Below are positions 1 through 10,026 of a stretch of 64,000 nt of DNA, piece after piece. The stretch's first letter is position 1, and every line of letters begins with the position of its first letter. The notes under the pieces are model-generated. The model ran no database searches. It saw nothing but the letters and a program-made list of their open reading frames with translations, and had not been told where the DNA came from. The stretch lies in assembly GCA_036873135.1 (NCBI GenBank), contig JAPTYO010000009.1:34798756-34862755 (forward strand), written 5' to 3'. Made by a program: the position numbers and the translations under genes. Origin of the DNA: Clarkia xantiana subsp. parviflora (Eukaryota; Streptophyta; Magnoliopsida; Myrtales; Onagraceae).

Positions 1-615
1 CAGATATCTGTTATGTTGTGGGCTTAGTAGCACGTTTCCAATCAGATCCTGGCTATCAACATTTAAAGGCTGTAAAATGAATAATTCGTTATCTGAAAGG
101 TACTGCCGACTATGCTCTGTGCTATGATGGGAAGTTAGAATTGACCGGTTACAGTGACGCCAACCATGGTGGCGATCTGGATGATCGTAAGTCCACCACA
201 GGAGGAGTATTTCTCCTTGCTAATGCCGCAATTTTATGGATGAGCAAGAAGCAAACCTGTGTCACGCTGTCAACAATGGAATCGGAATTCGTTGCTCTCT
301 CTAAAAATTGCACAGGAAGCAGTCTGGCTGAAAAGGCTTCTTACTGCGTTTCTTGGTGGTGACATCGGATGTAAACCTGTAAAGGTGTTCTCCGACAGTC
401 AGGCAGCTATTGCAGCAGTTAAGAATCAGAAGTACCATAGTAGGACCAAACACATTGATGTGAAATATTTATATGCTAAATCGATGGTAGAAGACAATAT
501 AATCACTATGGAATACTTTTCCACTGATAATATGATCGCGGACCCATTAACTAAACCACTGCGCAGAGATATATTCGAAAAGCATGTAAAACTGCTTGGA
601 TTACGTAGGGTTTAG
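1..615 (+). pseudogene. Ty1/copia RNase H domain, 3' end of polyprotein (copy X)
   Basis: This is the C-terminal part of a copia pol protein, entering from the left edge of the window. Seen: the RNase H landmarks GYSDANHGGD, the [10 protein letters not shown] stretch, DSQAAIAAVKN and the terminal KPLRR-like end (here KPLRRDIFEKHVKLLGLRR). Two lesions are visible. A TGA at 78-80 stands where other copies in the window have CGA. A one-base insertion near 310 (aaaaattgcac against aagaatgcac elsewhere) shifts frame between the ESEFVAL and QEAVWLKR segments. The RNase H of such elements removes the RNA strand after reverse transcription. The protein ends at the TAG after LGLRRV, the same place as in the other copies. 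Confidence 0.93.
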
Positions 616-1750
616 AAATGGCATGTATATGTGATAACATTTTGATATTATAAAGTTACATTTTGTAAGAGAGAATTGCAACTGTGTTTATGATCAATCG
701 ACGTCATAATTTTTCGATTACATCAAATTTACGGTCTATAAACTGAGTCGTAGGAGGACGCAATCATCTGCCAAACTATGTAGAATGTGGGCCTTACCTA
801 GTCACGCATGTACAGTCGTCTTGCGGTGGAGGGGGGCCTCTACTATGCAAGGCTGGCTAAGAATCAAGGGGGAAAACCTGATTACGCAGAACGATTATCT
901 ATTGTCCAAGTGACTAGACATGATCTTCGTCCTGCAGATCGCCGTGACGAACTTCGTTCGTCATAAATCCACATTTTGGGCCATATGAAAATCTGTGATA
1001 GCATGATTGACATATCCCATTCCTGTTACCCAAAAGGTTTTAGGTATGATATCAACACGTGCTTCATATTACGCGTGCCATGTACGACCACGGGGTCACA
1101 ACTTGGTTGTGCTAGGAAAAGAATCCTCGTGATTCTGGCGGGCGCAAACTACTTCACCTCGAGCGTGTGATTGATCCCTGAAAACTTATGAAGAGGCACC
1201 CAAAAGTATCCTCATGGACTCAAAACTCATACCTAAGGTCAGGCCCAATGCTCGCTTCCCGGCGTACGAGCGTAGTGCTGAACAAAAAGGCCTAGTGACC
1301 ATGTCTTTGGAAACTGTTGGGTTTGACTAAGGGTATGAGCGATGGGGATGGTCAAGTTCACCTATAATTCACCGACTCTTGTATTCACTAAGGTGGCCAC
1401 TAATCGGATATTAGTTGAAGGTTGTGAATACTTGTACGGATGCCTTGGAGAAGTGTTCCTATGTGAAAATTAGGCAAATGGAGAATTATCAGCTGACCTA
1501 GGATACAGCGCGGTACAATATGTATAAATGTTGTTTATAACAGGTTTATTGGAGAAAAAGGAATCACATTCCGTGGGCGCTACAACTCCCTAAGAGATGA
1601 GTAGCATGATGGCCGTCGTATCCGCCGGTCGCACGGCAAACCTCGTATGAACTATTCGGAAGCACGAAGCAGATCAAAGGTGAGAAATGTTGATGCGGAT
1701 TTGAACAACAATACATTAACTAGCACCCTCCCATTCTGGCGAGTTGAAGC
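616..1750 (+). other. Copia 3' untranslated region of copy X with polypurine tract
   Basis: No protein gene is seen. This 1.1 kb block follows pol in every copia copy here (18129-18848 with 26649-27050, 29490-30603, 47727-49418, and reversed at 49931-50456 and 58078-59246). It is nearly as well conserved between copies as the RT-RNase H coding region. It ends in a purine-rich stretch directly before the LTR, the usual place of the plus-strand primer; the consensus in other copies is GAGTGGGAGC, here changed to GAGTTGAAGC. Confidence 0.85.
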
Positions 1751-1926
1751 TGTAAGCATATGGTGAATGGCGTCGTAATTGGTAGCCCAGGATATGTATA
1801 GTTTACCTAATGAACTTGGGTAAATGTCACATTAGGGTAATATGGCTAGAACCAAATCCCAATTGACATGGGAGGCCTAAAATTGGGTCTCCCCAATACA
1901 TAGGACGGCCGAAACATTAGTGAGGG

Positions 1927-1967
1927 GTAAAGTGGACTTTTGTCCACTTTACTCATCCTATAAATAA
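1927..1967 (+). promoter_or_regulatory. LTR core promoter: inverted repeat plus TATA box
   Basis: A perfect inverted repeat with arms GTAAAGTGGAC and GTCCACTTTAC around TTTT (1927-1952) lies just upstream of CTATAAATAA (1958-1967). The same layout recurs in the other LTRs of the window, so it probably belongs to the core promoter. Function is inferred. Confidence 0.6.
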
Positions 1968-2256
1968 GAGGTGTTAGGGAATATTTAGGGTTAATCATAA
2001 TTCCCTCACAAGAGTGTTTTAGAGAGAAAAACCCTCCTCACACATCAAGTTCGACCGCACCATTCACGTTTTTTTATTCTTATCTTATTATTCTTTCCTT
2101 AGACCGTAGAGTGGGTAGACCTTTTAGAACTTCTAACTAGAAGGTAACTCAAAAAAAAGAAAATAGAAGTTGAATATTGATGAAATTATCTATTAAATCC
2201 ATATTATTTTATTCATTTAGAATAGTTAGAATTCTAACTAATCATTGTAATTTTAA

Positions 2257-2364
2257 TGTGGTCGATTTCCCCTCTTTTGCAATCAGTTTCGCTACAGCAC
2301 CCGCTGCTCTAGCTAATTGTCAACCCTTTCCAAGTGTGATTTCTATGTTATGTATGGTCGTGCC
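2257..2364 (-). pseudogene. rpl2: Plastid ribosomal protein L2 fragment
   Basis: Read on the - strand, the segment encodes GTTIHNIEITLGKG, a stop, then QLARAAGAVAKLIAKEG followed by KSAT. This is the well-known internal stretch of plastid L2, where the stop replaces a Gly and one Ala is changed to Thr. It covers about 35 codons of a protein of roughly 270. Neither end of the gene is present. It is a dead fragment carried in by organelle DNA transfer. Confidence 0.85.
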
Positions 2365-2695
2365 GGTTTCACCCGGAAGGGAGCCTGACCTTGATTTGCG
2401 CCTAGGCCCGCCTGGAGTGCAGGTTGAGGACCCAGAAGGCCTCTCTCAAGCATCAATACCGATTCACCCATAACTAGACTAGATGAATCGATTCCTAGAA
2501 AAAAATCAAGAGCCTCGAGCCAATAAAGACTGAGAAGATTGACTCAAGAACAAATTCCACGAAAGGCTCCATTGTAGAATTCAAACCTAACCATTAATTG
2601 AGAAGCGATGGGAACGACGGAACCTATGAATACAGAGGATTCTCTTGAAAAACGAATCCTAAGAATTCATTGGGTGGGATGGCGAACCTGGTTGA

Positions 2696-2789
2696 TCTAT
2701 CCATGACCAGGATGAAGCTTGGGTGAAACTAAGTGGAGGTCCGAACCGACTGATGTTGAAGAATAAAGCGGATGAGTTGTGGTTAGGGC
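2696..2789 (+). pseudogene. rrn23: Plastid 23S rRNA fragment
   Basis: The stretch with GACCAGGATGAAGCTTGGG, then AGTGGAGGTCCGAACCGAC and TGATGTTGAAGAAT, and GCGGATGAGTTGTGGTTAGG, is the conserved segment of plastid/bacterial-type 23S rRNA that precedes the GAGCTAGCTGG region. Only about 95 bases remain, with small changes (for example a C lost after GAAGAAT). Both flanks jump to unrelated sequence. It is not functional. Confidence 0.85.
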
Positions 2790-3147
2790 AAACTATTCGT
2801 ATCGGCGATTCACCCGGATTCACAAATTCTTTTTGAACCAGCCAAGAGTTGAATTCTAGCAATTAGATTCCCCATCCCTACACCAAGGGTGTGCCAAATT
2901 GCTTTCGAGCAACTCTCCGAAGATCTGTCCCCGTGTCAAGAATTGATCTGAGACTTTGCTGTGGAGCTGCACCACGTAGGGCTACTCTAACAAGAACCTC
3001 TACGGGAGGATCGATAACTCCCTCGTTCAAAGGATATTGGACTACGGTAACTGTTGAGGTATGTGTAACTCTTCCGCTGCGTAATTTTGATTACATGCAC
3101 GTACCATGTTTAGTGTTTCCGTAGTGATTACTCCCCGTAATCTAACA

Positions 3148-3695
3148 CCTGTGTGACTAGTTAAGGCCCACATTCGACATATTTTTGGCAGATGATTGCG
3201 TCCTCCTACGACTCAGTTTATTGACCGTAAATTTGATGTAATAAAAACATTATGACGTTGATTGATCATAAACTCAGTTGCAATTCTTACGCTTACAAAA
3301 TGTAACTTTCTAATATCAAAATGGTATCACAGATACATGCCATTTCTAAACCCTACGCAATCCAAGCAGTTTTACATGCTTTTCGAATATCTCCCAGCAT
3401 TGTGGCTTAGTTAATGGGTCCGCAATCATATTATCAGTGGACAAGTATTTCATAGTGATTATATTGTCTTCTACCATCGATTTAGTGTTTGGTCCTACTA
3501 TTGTACTTCAGATTCTTAACTGCCGCAATAGCTGCCTGACTGTCGGAGAAAACCTTTATAGGTTTACTTCCGAAGTCACCACCAAGCAATGCAGTAAGAA
3601 GCCTTTTCAGCCAGGCTGCTTCCTGTGCAATCTTAGAGAGAGCAACGAATTCTGATTCCATTGTTGACAGCGCGACATAGGTTTGCTTCTTAATT
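3148..3695 (-). pseudogene. Inverted copia scrap: RNase H end and 3' region
   Basis: Read on the - strand this is copia RNase H (about 3365-3690, with ESEFVAL, EAAWLKRLL and DSQAAIAAV-type segments) followed by the start of the 3' region (3364 down to 3148). It lies directly between LTR L1 and the last 76 bases of a + strand 3' region. Both junctions lack LTR ends or target duplications, so it was not placed by integration. It looks like filler copied or inverted during break repair. A piece covering the KHIDVKYFYAK codons is missing near 3483. Confidence 0.85.
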
Positions 3696-3771
3696 GGTAG
3701 TGGAGAAATGTTGATGCGGATTTGGAAAACAATACATTAACAGGCACCCTCCTATTCCGACGAGTGGGAGC

Positions 3772-4277
3772 TGTAAGCATATGGTGATGGGCGCCGTAAT
3801 TGGTAGCCCATAATATGTATAGTTTACCTAATGAACTTGGGTAAATGTCACATTAGGGTAATTTGGCTAGACCCAAATCCCAATTGACATGAGAGGCCCA
3901 AAATTAGGCCTCCCTATACTAATGGCCGGCCGAAACTTATAGTGAAGGTAAAGTGGACTTTTGTCCACTTTACTCCTCCTATAAATAAGAGGTGTTAGGG
4001 AATATTTAGGGCTAATCATAATTCCCTCACAATAGTGTTTTAGAATGAAAAACCCTCCTCCTACACCACACTAGTTCGGTCGAACCCTTAACTCGCCAAA
4101 GTGTGCCAAAATTCTTTCGAGCAAACTCTCCAGAGATCTGTCCATGTGCCAAGAATCGATCAGAGGCTTTGTTGTGGAGCTGCAGTGCTGCACCACGTAG
4201 GGCTTCTCTAACAAGAACCTCTACGGGTCCCGACCTTGTTTATAGTATCCGTAGTGATTACTCCCCGTAATCTAACA
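3772..4277 (+). repeat. Copia LTR L2, start of copy A
   Basis: The LTR runs from TGTAAGCATATGG to CCGTAATCTAACA. It is about 100 bases shorter than L3 because of a deletion around 4225-4240. On its left are the last bases of a copia 3' region and the tract GAGTGGGAGC (3761-3771). On its right is a degraded primer site, TCGTATCAAAGTC (4279-4291), against TGGTATCAGAGCC elsewhere. It therefore ends one element and begins another. The hairpin and TATA box lie at 3948-3988. Confidence 0.9.
3948..3988 (+). promoter_or_regulatory. LTR core promoter: inverted repeat plus TATA box
   Basis: Arms GTAAAGTGGAC and GTCCACTTTAC surround TTTT (3948-3973), followed a few bases later by CTATAAATAA. The arrangement is identical to L1 and L3. 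Confidence 0.6.
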
Positions 4278-4865
4278 GTCGTATCAAAGTCAGGTCTTAT
4301 GAGTTTCATGATTTTTATAAATTGGTGTTCTTGAAATTTTAAATTTTTTTTCGGACCGAATTTTTTTTAAGGAATTTTAAATTTTTCGAATTTTTATGAT
4401 ATTGGTGTTCCGTAATTTTCATAATGTTCTTGGTTTATTCGATGTTCATGATCTTCAAGAAAAAGGTAAAATTTATCAAAATCAATCATTGGAATGAAAA
4501 TCTTATTAAAATTTGATCTTGAAATTTGACCACTTGTTCCTAATTTTAGTGTTTGTGCCGAAACCCTAGGTGAATTACAAGGTAAAATTTTTAAATTTCT
4601 TAGTCACCAAGGGATAAATTTCGGCCAGATTTTTAAATTATATTGTTTACCATATTTTAATTTTTAATTAAGGGTAACAATATATCTATAATTAGGAACA
4701 TTATGATAGATTCACATTAAAATATATAGAAATATATAACTATCAATATATCTAAATATTTAAATAGGGTTAAATTTATTATTGATAGATTTAGTTACCT
4801 AAAAGATTGAGAAAATATATTGTCACTTATTTGTTTCCCCATTAAAGATATTGACAATAAATAAA

Positions 4866-4973
4866 ATATATATATTATATATAGTGCCAAAATTTACATA
4901 TATATATATATATTATTGATTGATTTAATATTAAAGATAGAATCTTAGCAATAAATATATATATATATATATA
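4866..4973. repeat. (TA)n-rich tract in copia leader
   Basis: There are two runs of alternating TA, interrupted by unique sequence. Equivalent runs sit in the leader of B (12746-12850) and C (31793-31873) but are short in D, so their length varies between copies. Confidence 0.85.
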
Positions 4974-5209
4974 TGTTAGTGCCGAAATATATATGTATAT
5001 ATTTTAATATTGGAAACTATTTTAAATAGTTAATGTTACTTGGTGGCAACGTTTAATATTTTTTTAATGGATTTAAAACCCTACTTGGGCCACAAGTAAA
5101 TATTTCGGTCCAACCTTTTAAATTTTAATTATTGGACCGGTCCAATATATTAAACCGGACGAAATAAAAGCGAACCAGATTTTCTCAATCAGTTCGACCT
5201 ATTCGGATC

Positions 5210-5475
5210 GAGTCGGACCGAGGTAATTAAGTGGATCTAACCGAACCAGTTTTGAGTGTTGAACCGAGCCGAACCCTATTTTCTTGGACCGGTTTGGACC
5301 GAACCAGCTTTTAAATTTAAAACCGAACCGAACCAGATTTTTGCCAGATCATACCGGACCGAACCGGATTTTCAGGACCGAACCGGATTTTCAGGACCGA
5401 ACCAGAATTTTCCTGAACCGGACTGAACCAAACCAAAACGGAATGAAATTGACTGAACCGGACAATGTTTTCTAA
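5210..5475 (+). repeat. CCGAACC-rich degenerate repeat in copia leader
   Basis: Irregular repeats of the theme (A/G)ACCGAACCGGATTTT fill this segment. The equivalents are 12960-13200 (B), 32130-32405 (C) and 55490-55760 (D, reverse strand as GGTTCGGTCC). They create a low-complexity open frame rich in Asn-Arg-Thr-Glu-Pro that I do not consider a gene. Confidence 0.8.
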
Positions 5476-6432
5476 ACCGAATACAAGTCAATTAAAATAT
5501 GGAGGTCAAGTTTTAAAATCCAAATGTTTTTTAACCTCGAAATGGTCTACACAGTGCTCATAGAGTTGCTAAACTTTATGTCTTGTTTCGATTATGGGGA
5601 TTGATCTCGGAGATACATGTTTTTGGGACTGGTTAAATTAGTGGGCTGAATTGCAATTGTTTATAATTCAATATATATTTATGCATGATTAGAACTGTTG
5701 TCTTGATTGAGTCAAGCTAGCAGGATATTACATGTTGTGGGCGGAGCCCTGTTAAATATATGGTATGCGCACTGGAATAGACATGCTGTGATGGTTGAAA
5801 ATGCCTAGGATTCACGTTTAGAAGCTTGCGTGATTGAATATAAGCATGAATTGAAAATCATCCCCTAATGTTTAAAATTATTTTAAAACCGAAAACCAGT
5901 CACTAAATATGTATGATTGATGTGGATGTTACATGTTTGACACGTATGCTAGAATGTTAAGGATGTAGTTGCGTTTTATAATTTACTTAAAAGTAGAATT
6001 ATAAATGCAAGCATGAGTTCCTCGGAACATTAGACGCATGACGCGTAAGCATGTATGTGGTATGAATGGTGAATGTTACTAGCATATGATAATTTGCATG
6101 GATTGTAGAATTGTGTATGCATGAGTAAATTCATCGGAATGATTTTTCCAAAACAAAAAGGGCCTTGGGAAAGCCAAGATCGGGTATGCTTATTTTAAAA
6201 TTCCCGTTCGGGTAATTTGCGATTTAAACCATTTTTAACAGACGGGCCTATTGGATAGATGACGACTATAGTGTGAACTCTTTCACAGCCATCTTCCATT
6301 GGTTTAGTGGTGGTCGGTTGGTTTAGATGACTGAGGAATCACTATCTGTCGGTTTCAATCTTAATAGATATTTGATGTATGCGATTCTTTCAAAATTTAT
6401 GGTCTCCCTGATTGTACCTTATTATCATCATG

Positions 6433-7125
6433 TTTAGTAACGAATTACAGCATAGATGACAACATCTTGTGCTGATGAGCTTTTGAATGAGACAAACTAT
6501 ATGACTGGTGGAGCAAGCTCGTCAGTGCCCTGTTGGAGGACAATGACCTTTTAGGTCACATTCAGAAATCCGTGAGCTACCTAGCAGCTGGTCTGACCAA
6601 GGACCTAGCATATGCCCATTTTGAGTGGGAGCAAGATGACAAGAAAGCAAAGGAGATTCTACTGTCTGAGATCTCTCATGAATTCCATGATGAGTATGAG
6701 AATGTTCTGATTTTAAAGGACATTTGGGATATGCCCTCTTCCTGAAATATGGAAACGGCATGGCAGCAATCCTGCACCCACTCATACCTGCCTTGGAAGA
6801 AAGCTTTAACAGCTACAGAAAAAGTGTACTGGAAAAAGTATATGATCTCCTTAGCGTTTTGAAACCACTGGAGCAAGAAGGTCAAGTGGGTGAATGGGAT
6901 AAAATTTAGGCCATCATCGGGGTCCTCCCGAAGTCTTGGAGAGCAGTCAATGGTTCTGTGTTGGATCTTGCATCGGTGCTGAAATTCATTGAGATGGAAC
7001 AAGCTAGACTGAAACCAGTACCGGAACGAGCTGGGCAAGGAAAGAGGAAGAGGATGAAAAAAGGAAAGAAACAACAGGCTGTCGACAATAAAAAGTTGAC
7101 AAAGCCTAAACCTAGTAATCTCTGA
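6433..7125 (+). pseudogene. Copia gag of copy A (no zinc knuckle)
   Basis: Gag forms the particle that packages element RNA. Seen in order: an N-terminal stretch with LLGHIQKSVSYLAAGLTKD and LAYAHFEWEQDDKKAKEILL, then a YENVLILKDIWD segment typical of the LWDAL region of copia gag, then EWDKI and AIIGVLPKSWRAVNG. The last is the usual LP-SW position followed by a helical segment, and then a Lys/Arg-rich tail. I see no CX2CX4HX4C zinc knuckle. A frameshift lies near 6740, a TAG follows DKI (6907-6909) and a TGA lies at 7123-7125. The sequence is unlike the gag of C (33185) and D (53668), although the flanking leader is shared. Confidence 0.75.
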
Positions 7126-8795
7126 CTAAAATCAGAGATAGTTCGCGGGAACTCCAGTCTACGCCGAATAGGCAAACGTATAGGGTCCAGCAAATCGCAT
7201 CCTGAAAAGGTATGCGACGTTGGTTATGAAATGGAAGCTCTTTTTTCCACAACTGTCATGTTAACTGACTCAAATCCTTCTTAGATTCTTGACACAGGTG
7301 CGACGGACCACATAGCCAACGACGAAGGACTGCTCGCCATGTTTAGACGATTGCCAAAGGATTCTAAGAGGATATACATTGGCGACAACTCACAAGTTGA
7401 AGTCATAGGAGTAGGGAAATGCAAATTGTCTATGCACAATGGCAAGACCATGCTACTTGAAAATGTCCTGTTTGCTCCTATAATCCGTAGAAATGTTGTT
7501 TCTGTTTCCGCTCTTATGAATAATAATTACATTTTATCATTTGAGAAGAATTTTGTTCGTATTAATAAAGGCAATCTCTTCTTTGGGCATTCCTATTCCT
7601 CTTTTGGTCTCTTTATCATGGATCTGAATGGTAGCATAGATACGAATAGAATGTATGCATTGTCCTCTAGGGAAGTAGAGACTGATGCAGCCAGATGGCA
7701 TGCGAGGTTGGGACACATAAGCTATGATAGGGTCCATTCATTAGCCCGGAGAGAGCTTTTTCCTGGTACCAGCAATGTGACTAAACTCACTTGCCATGAT
7801 TGTCTAGTTGGGAAATCCACCCGCAAACCATTTAGAGAAGCTCAACGAGCCGTATATCCATTGCAGTTGATTCACTCAGACGTCTGTGGACCACTGAATG
7901 TAACTGCTAGGAATGGGAAACGATACTTCGTAACTTTCATTGACGACTATACCCGTTACGGGTTTACTCATTTGATTAGTCGTAAATACGAGGCAATAAA
8001 TTGCTTTAAAAACTTTCTAAACCTCGTAGAGAATCAATAGGAGCGGAAGGTGAAAACCTTACGCACTGATAGAGGTGGAGAATATCTTTCTAATAAGTTT
8101 GATAAGTTGTGCAAAGAAAGAGGGATAGCCCATCAAACCACAATCCCCGTCGCACCACAGCAGAATGGTGTGGCTGAACGTCGTAATCGAACCCTCCTGG
8201 ACATGTTCAGCACCAACATGTCGCAGGCACAGTTACCTATCTCCTATTAGAGTGATGCGTTATTGACTGCCACTCATGTAGTAAACCTTGTCCCAACCTA
8301 AGAGGTAAACACAACGCCCTATTAGCTATGGCATGGTAGAGAATTAAATCTCACAAGATTGCGACCTTGGGGTTGCGCTACCTATACACATACGACTGAA
8401 AGCCGTATCGACAAGTTGGGACCCATAGGACTAAAGAGTATCTTTATTAGATCTTCGAAGAACTCTAAGGGTTACGTATTAGTGTCAGCTCAGGAAAACG
8501 GTGGCGTGGTCGAACATGAATCCAGAGACGTGACTTTTCTTGAGGACGAATTTCCAACGCTTGGAGAAATCAAAACATATGAGGTATTGACTGAACTAGA
8601 GCAGCAACTCAAGTGAATCACATGGTCAATGAGAATGGGAACATTTCCATTGTAAATCTAGTGGGAGAAATAAACCCTACCACACTCACTGTTGCTGCAG
8701 ACACGAATCAAGTTGAACCTGATAATAAGGAGACCTCCCTGAAATTCAACAAAACACGGGTAAGTACAAAACAGGAAAAGTATAAAGAAAAATAA
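7126..8795 (+). pseudogene. Copia protease and integrase of copy A
   Basis: This is the only copy in the window with these domains. Protease: the aspartic active site ILDTGATDHIAND (DTG at 7291-7299), with an in-frame TAG just before it (7282-7284). Integrase: the HHCC zinc-binding segment (WHARLGHISYDRVHSL ... CHDCLVGK), then the catalytic Asp in IHSDVCGP, the second Asp in FIDDYTRYG and the Glu in DRGGEYLS. After these come VAERRNRTLLD and the C-terminal part with the KGYVL and VVEHE segments. Stops interrupt at 8038-8040, after PISY, in VVNLVPT and in TTPY. The frame ends near 8795, where the sequence passes into element T at about 8723. The RT part resumes only at 28229. Confidence 0.92.
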
Positions 8796-8981
8796 AAGAG
8801 AACATCACCAACACCGTACCCGAGGAAGGCTTCACCGCCCCAGACGACAGCGATATAGTAGCAGGAAGACCAGTCACATAAAAAGGAACAGGATAAACAA
8901 TCGAGACCTCTCTCTCTGAGCGGACCTCCTCCACAGCATCATCTTCCTCCTGAAACGGGGAAGGCCGATATTGAAACCAAC

Positions 8982-10026
8982 CTACAAGACAAAGAAAAAG
9001 TTACAACTATCGCATACCAGAAGGGGAGCAGGAGGTTTCGTTTTAATTCCACTGGCGCATTCCGAGAAACGATACACGGACTCAAAGGACCCCGTCGAAT
9101 TCCCAATGTATATCAGCTTCAAAGCTTGCCTCTCGGTAATAGAAAGCTCAGAAAAATCAAGACTCTCTTCCTTTAGGAAAGGAGAATCCAGATACCAAGG
9201 AACATCATGGCCCTCAACAAAGAAGTAATACTTCTCCCAGTGGCCGCTACCACTCTCAAAGGAAAGGACGAACCGACGCTTGTTGTCCCACTTAACCTTG
9301 CCCAAACCCGAAAATCCCTTTTGATTCAATAGAGGATACCGAATAACAAGAGAATGGAACCTCGACTCACCACCATTGTGGATGCGATAAAAGTATCGAA
9401 AGAGATGGAGAGAGTAAGCCCATGATTGACGATGGCACAACACCCGAAACCCAACCCAGGCACGAATGGCGGAGGGCGAAAGAGTAATGGGAGAAATGCG
9501 ATAATACTTGCAGAGCTCTAGAAGCTCAGCACAGAAAGGGAAGCGCAACCCCGCCTTAATTTGATGAATATATACAACGGAAATCCCATCCGGAGGGGGG
9601 GGTAACGGTGTTGATACGACAACGATACGACATGACAAAAGGAAAAAACCCAGTCCCTGAGCCAAATAACCCCGCCAACTTAGAATATACAAGGAAGTAG
9701 TCCCTACCCAACAAATTCGGCGAATAAACTTCAAAGGGAAAAGTAGGGTCACGAAGGAAAGCCAACTCATCCTCATGAATGGGTTGTAGCTCGACTTCCG
9801 TATCCGACTCAGAATCAGACGCCTCCGGGACATAAGTAATGCTCAAATCAGGCCATGGAAACCGCTTGCCCATAAAATATTCTTCATGCGGGTACCGGAC
9901 TATAGGGGCTTTAGAAGCAAGAATAGTATGGACGGATCTAGAAGGAGAAGGCTTACTCATTTTCGAAGCTGGAACCGGGCAAAAGTCCTTAGCACGACGA
10001 AGAATCCAAAAACACACACATGGCAA
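8982..10026 (-). pseudogene. Antisense ORF of element T, PF04195-like (putative gypsy-type transposon domain)
   Basis: It runs opposite to element T. The first frame begins with ATG at 10026 and the second frame ends at 8982. The switch falls at a run of eight G (9595-9602), so one indel probably breaks an otherwise open frame of about 340 codons. Seen: an acidic stretch (EASDSESDTEVELQPIHEDE), then IKAGLRFPFCAELLELCKYY with ISPITLSPSAIRAWVGF. The latter is the LPF-x-L-x-Y-x-ISPxQLxPN-type signature I associate with PF04195. WEKYYFFVEG and VPWYLDSPF follow later. The 3' end may be spliced: GTATGCG just before the stop, then a pyrimidine run and TTGTAG near 8985. Function is unknown. Extra ORFs, some antisense, are known from Tat elements. 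A domain search would settle the assignment. Confidence 0.68.

Larger units (their letters stand above)
2062..2878. other. Insertion of rearranged plastid DNA (NUPT-like mosaic)
   Basis: About 815 bases interrupt LTR L1 and match nothing else in the window. Within it I recognise a piece of plastid rpl2 (2257-2364, - strand) and a piece of plastid 23S rRNA (2696-2789, + strand). Between them, 2487-2675 reads like a plastid group II intron segment; by recall it may be the rpl16 intron, but I am not sure. The pieces are not neighbours in usual plastid genomes, so fragments were joined before or during insertion. The AT-rich start (2062-2256) and the stretches 2365-2486 and 2790-2878 are not identified. 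A mitochondrial intermediate cannot be excluded. Confidence 0.75.
1751..3147 (+). repeat. Copia LTR L1 of copy X, split by a plastid DNA insertion
   Basis: The LTR starts TGTAAGCATATGG and ends CCGTAATCTAACA. It matches the intact family LTR at 30604-31206 on both sides of a central foreign block at about 2062-2878. Left part: U3 with the TATA-type box CTATAAATAA at 1958-1967. Right part: the region with GTGCCAAATTGC and the CCCCGTAATC end. No primer-binding site follows at 3148, so this is a 3' LTR whose downstream flank has been replaced by an inverted copia scrap. Confidence 0.88.
4278..6432 (+). other. Long 5' leader of copia copy A
   Basis: No gene is seen in these 2.1 kb. The leader is shared with copies B (12166-14180), C (31221-33184), D (54536-56437, reversed) and F (63221-64000, reversed). 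It is AT-rich, with a (TA)n tract and then a CCGAACC-rich tract. It ends in a conserved segment (TTGTCTCCCTGATTNTNCTT-like) shortly before the gag start in several copies. Short ORFs in the CCGAACC tract arise from the repeat and are not genes. Confidence 0.8.

Noticed and set aside
2177..2473. 98-codon + strand ORF in the plastid insertion
   Set aside because: It is antisense to the rpl2 fragment and spans several joined fragments.
4866..4973. AT-rich stretches as replication origins or matrix sites
   Set aside because: They are simple (TA)n tracts in a transposon leader. Nothing else supports an origin.
5284..5475. Small ORF rich in Asn-Arg-Thr-Glu-Pro (and 32212-32415)
   Set aside because: Produced by the CCGAACC-rich leader repeat. 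It is not kept in frame in copies B and D.
7126..8795. Caulimovirid-type or retrovirus-like origin for the protease-integrase block
   Set aside because: The domain order gag-protease-integrase-RT-RNase H and the initiator-Met primer sites are those of Ty1/copia. No movement or envelope protein is seen.
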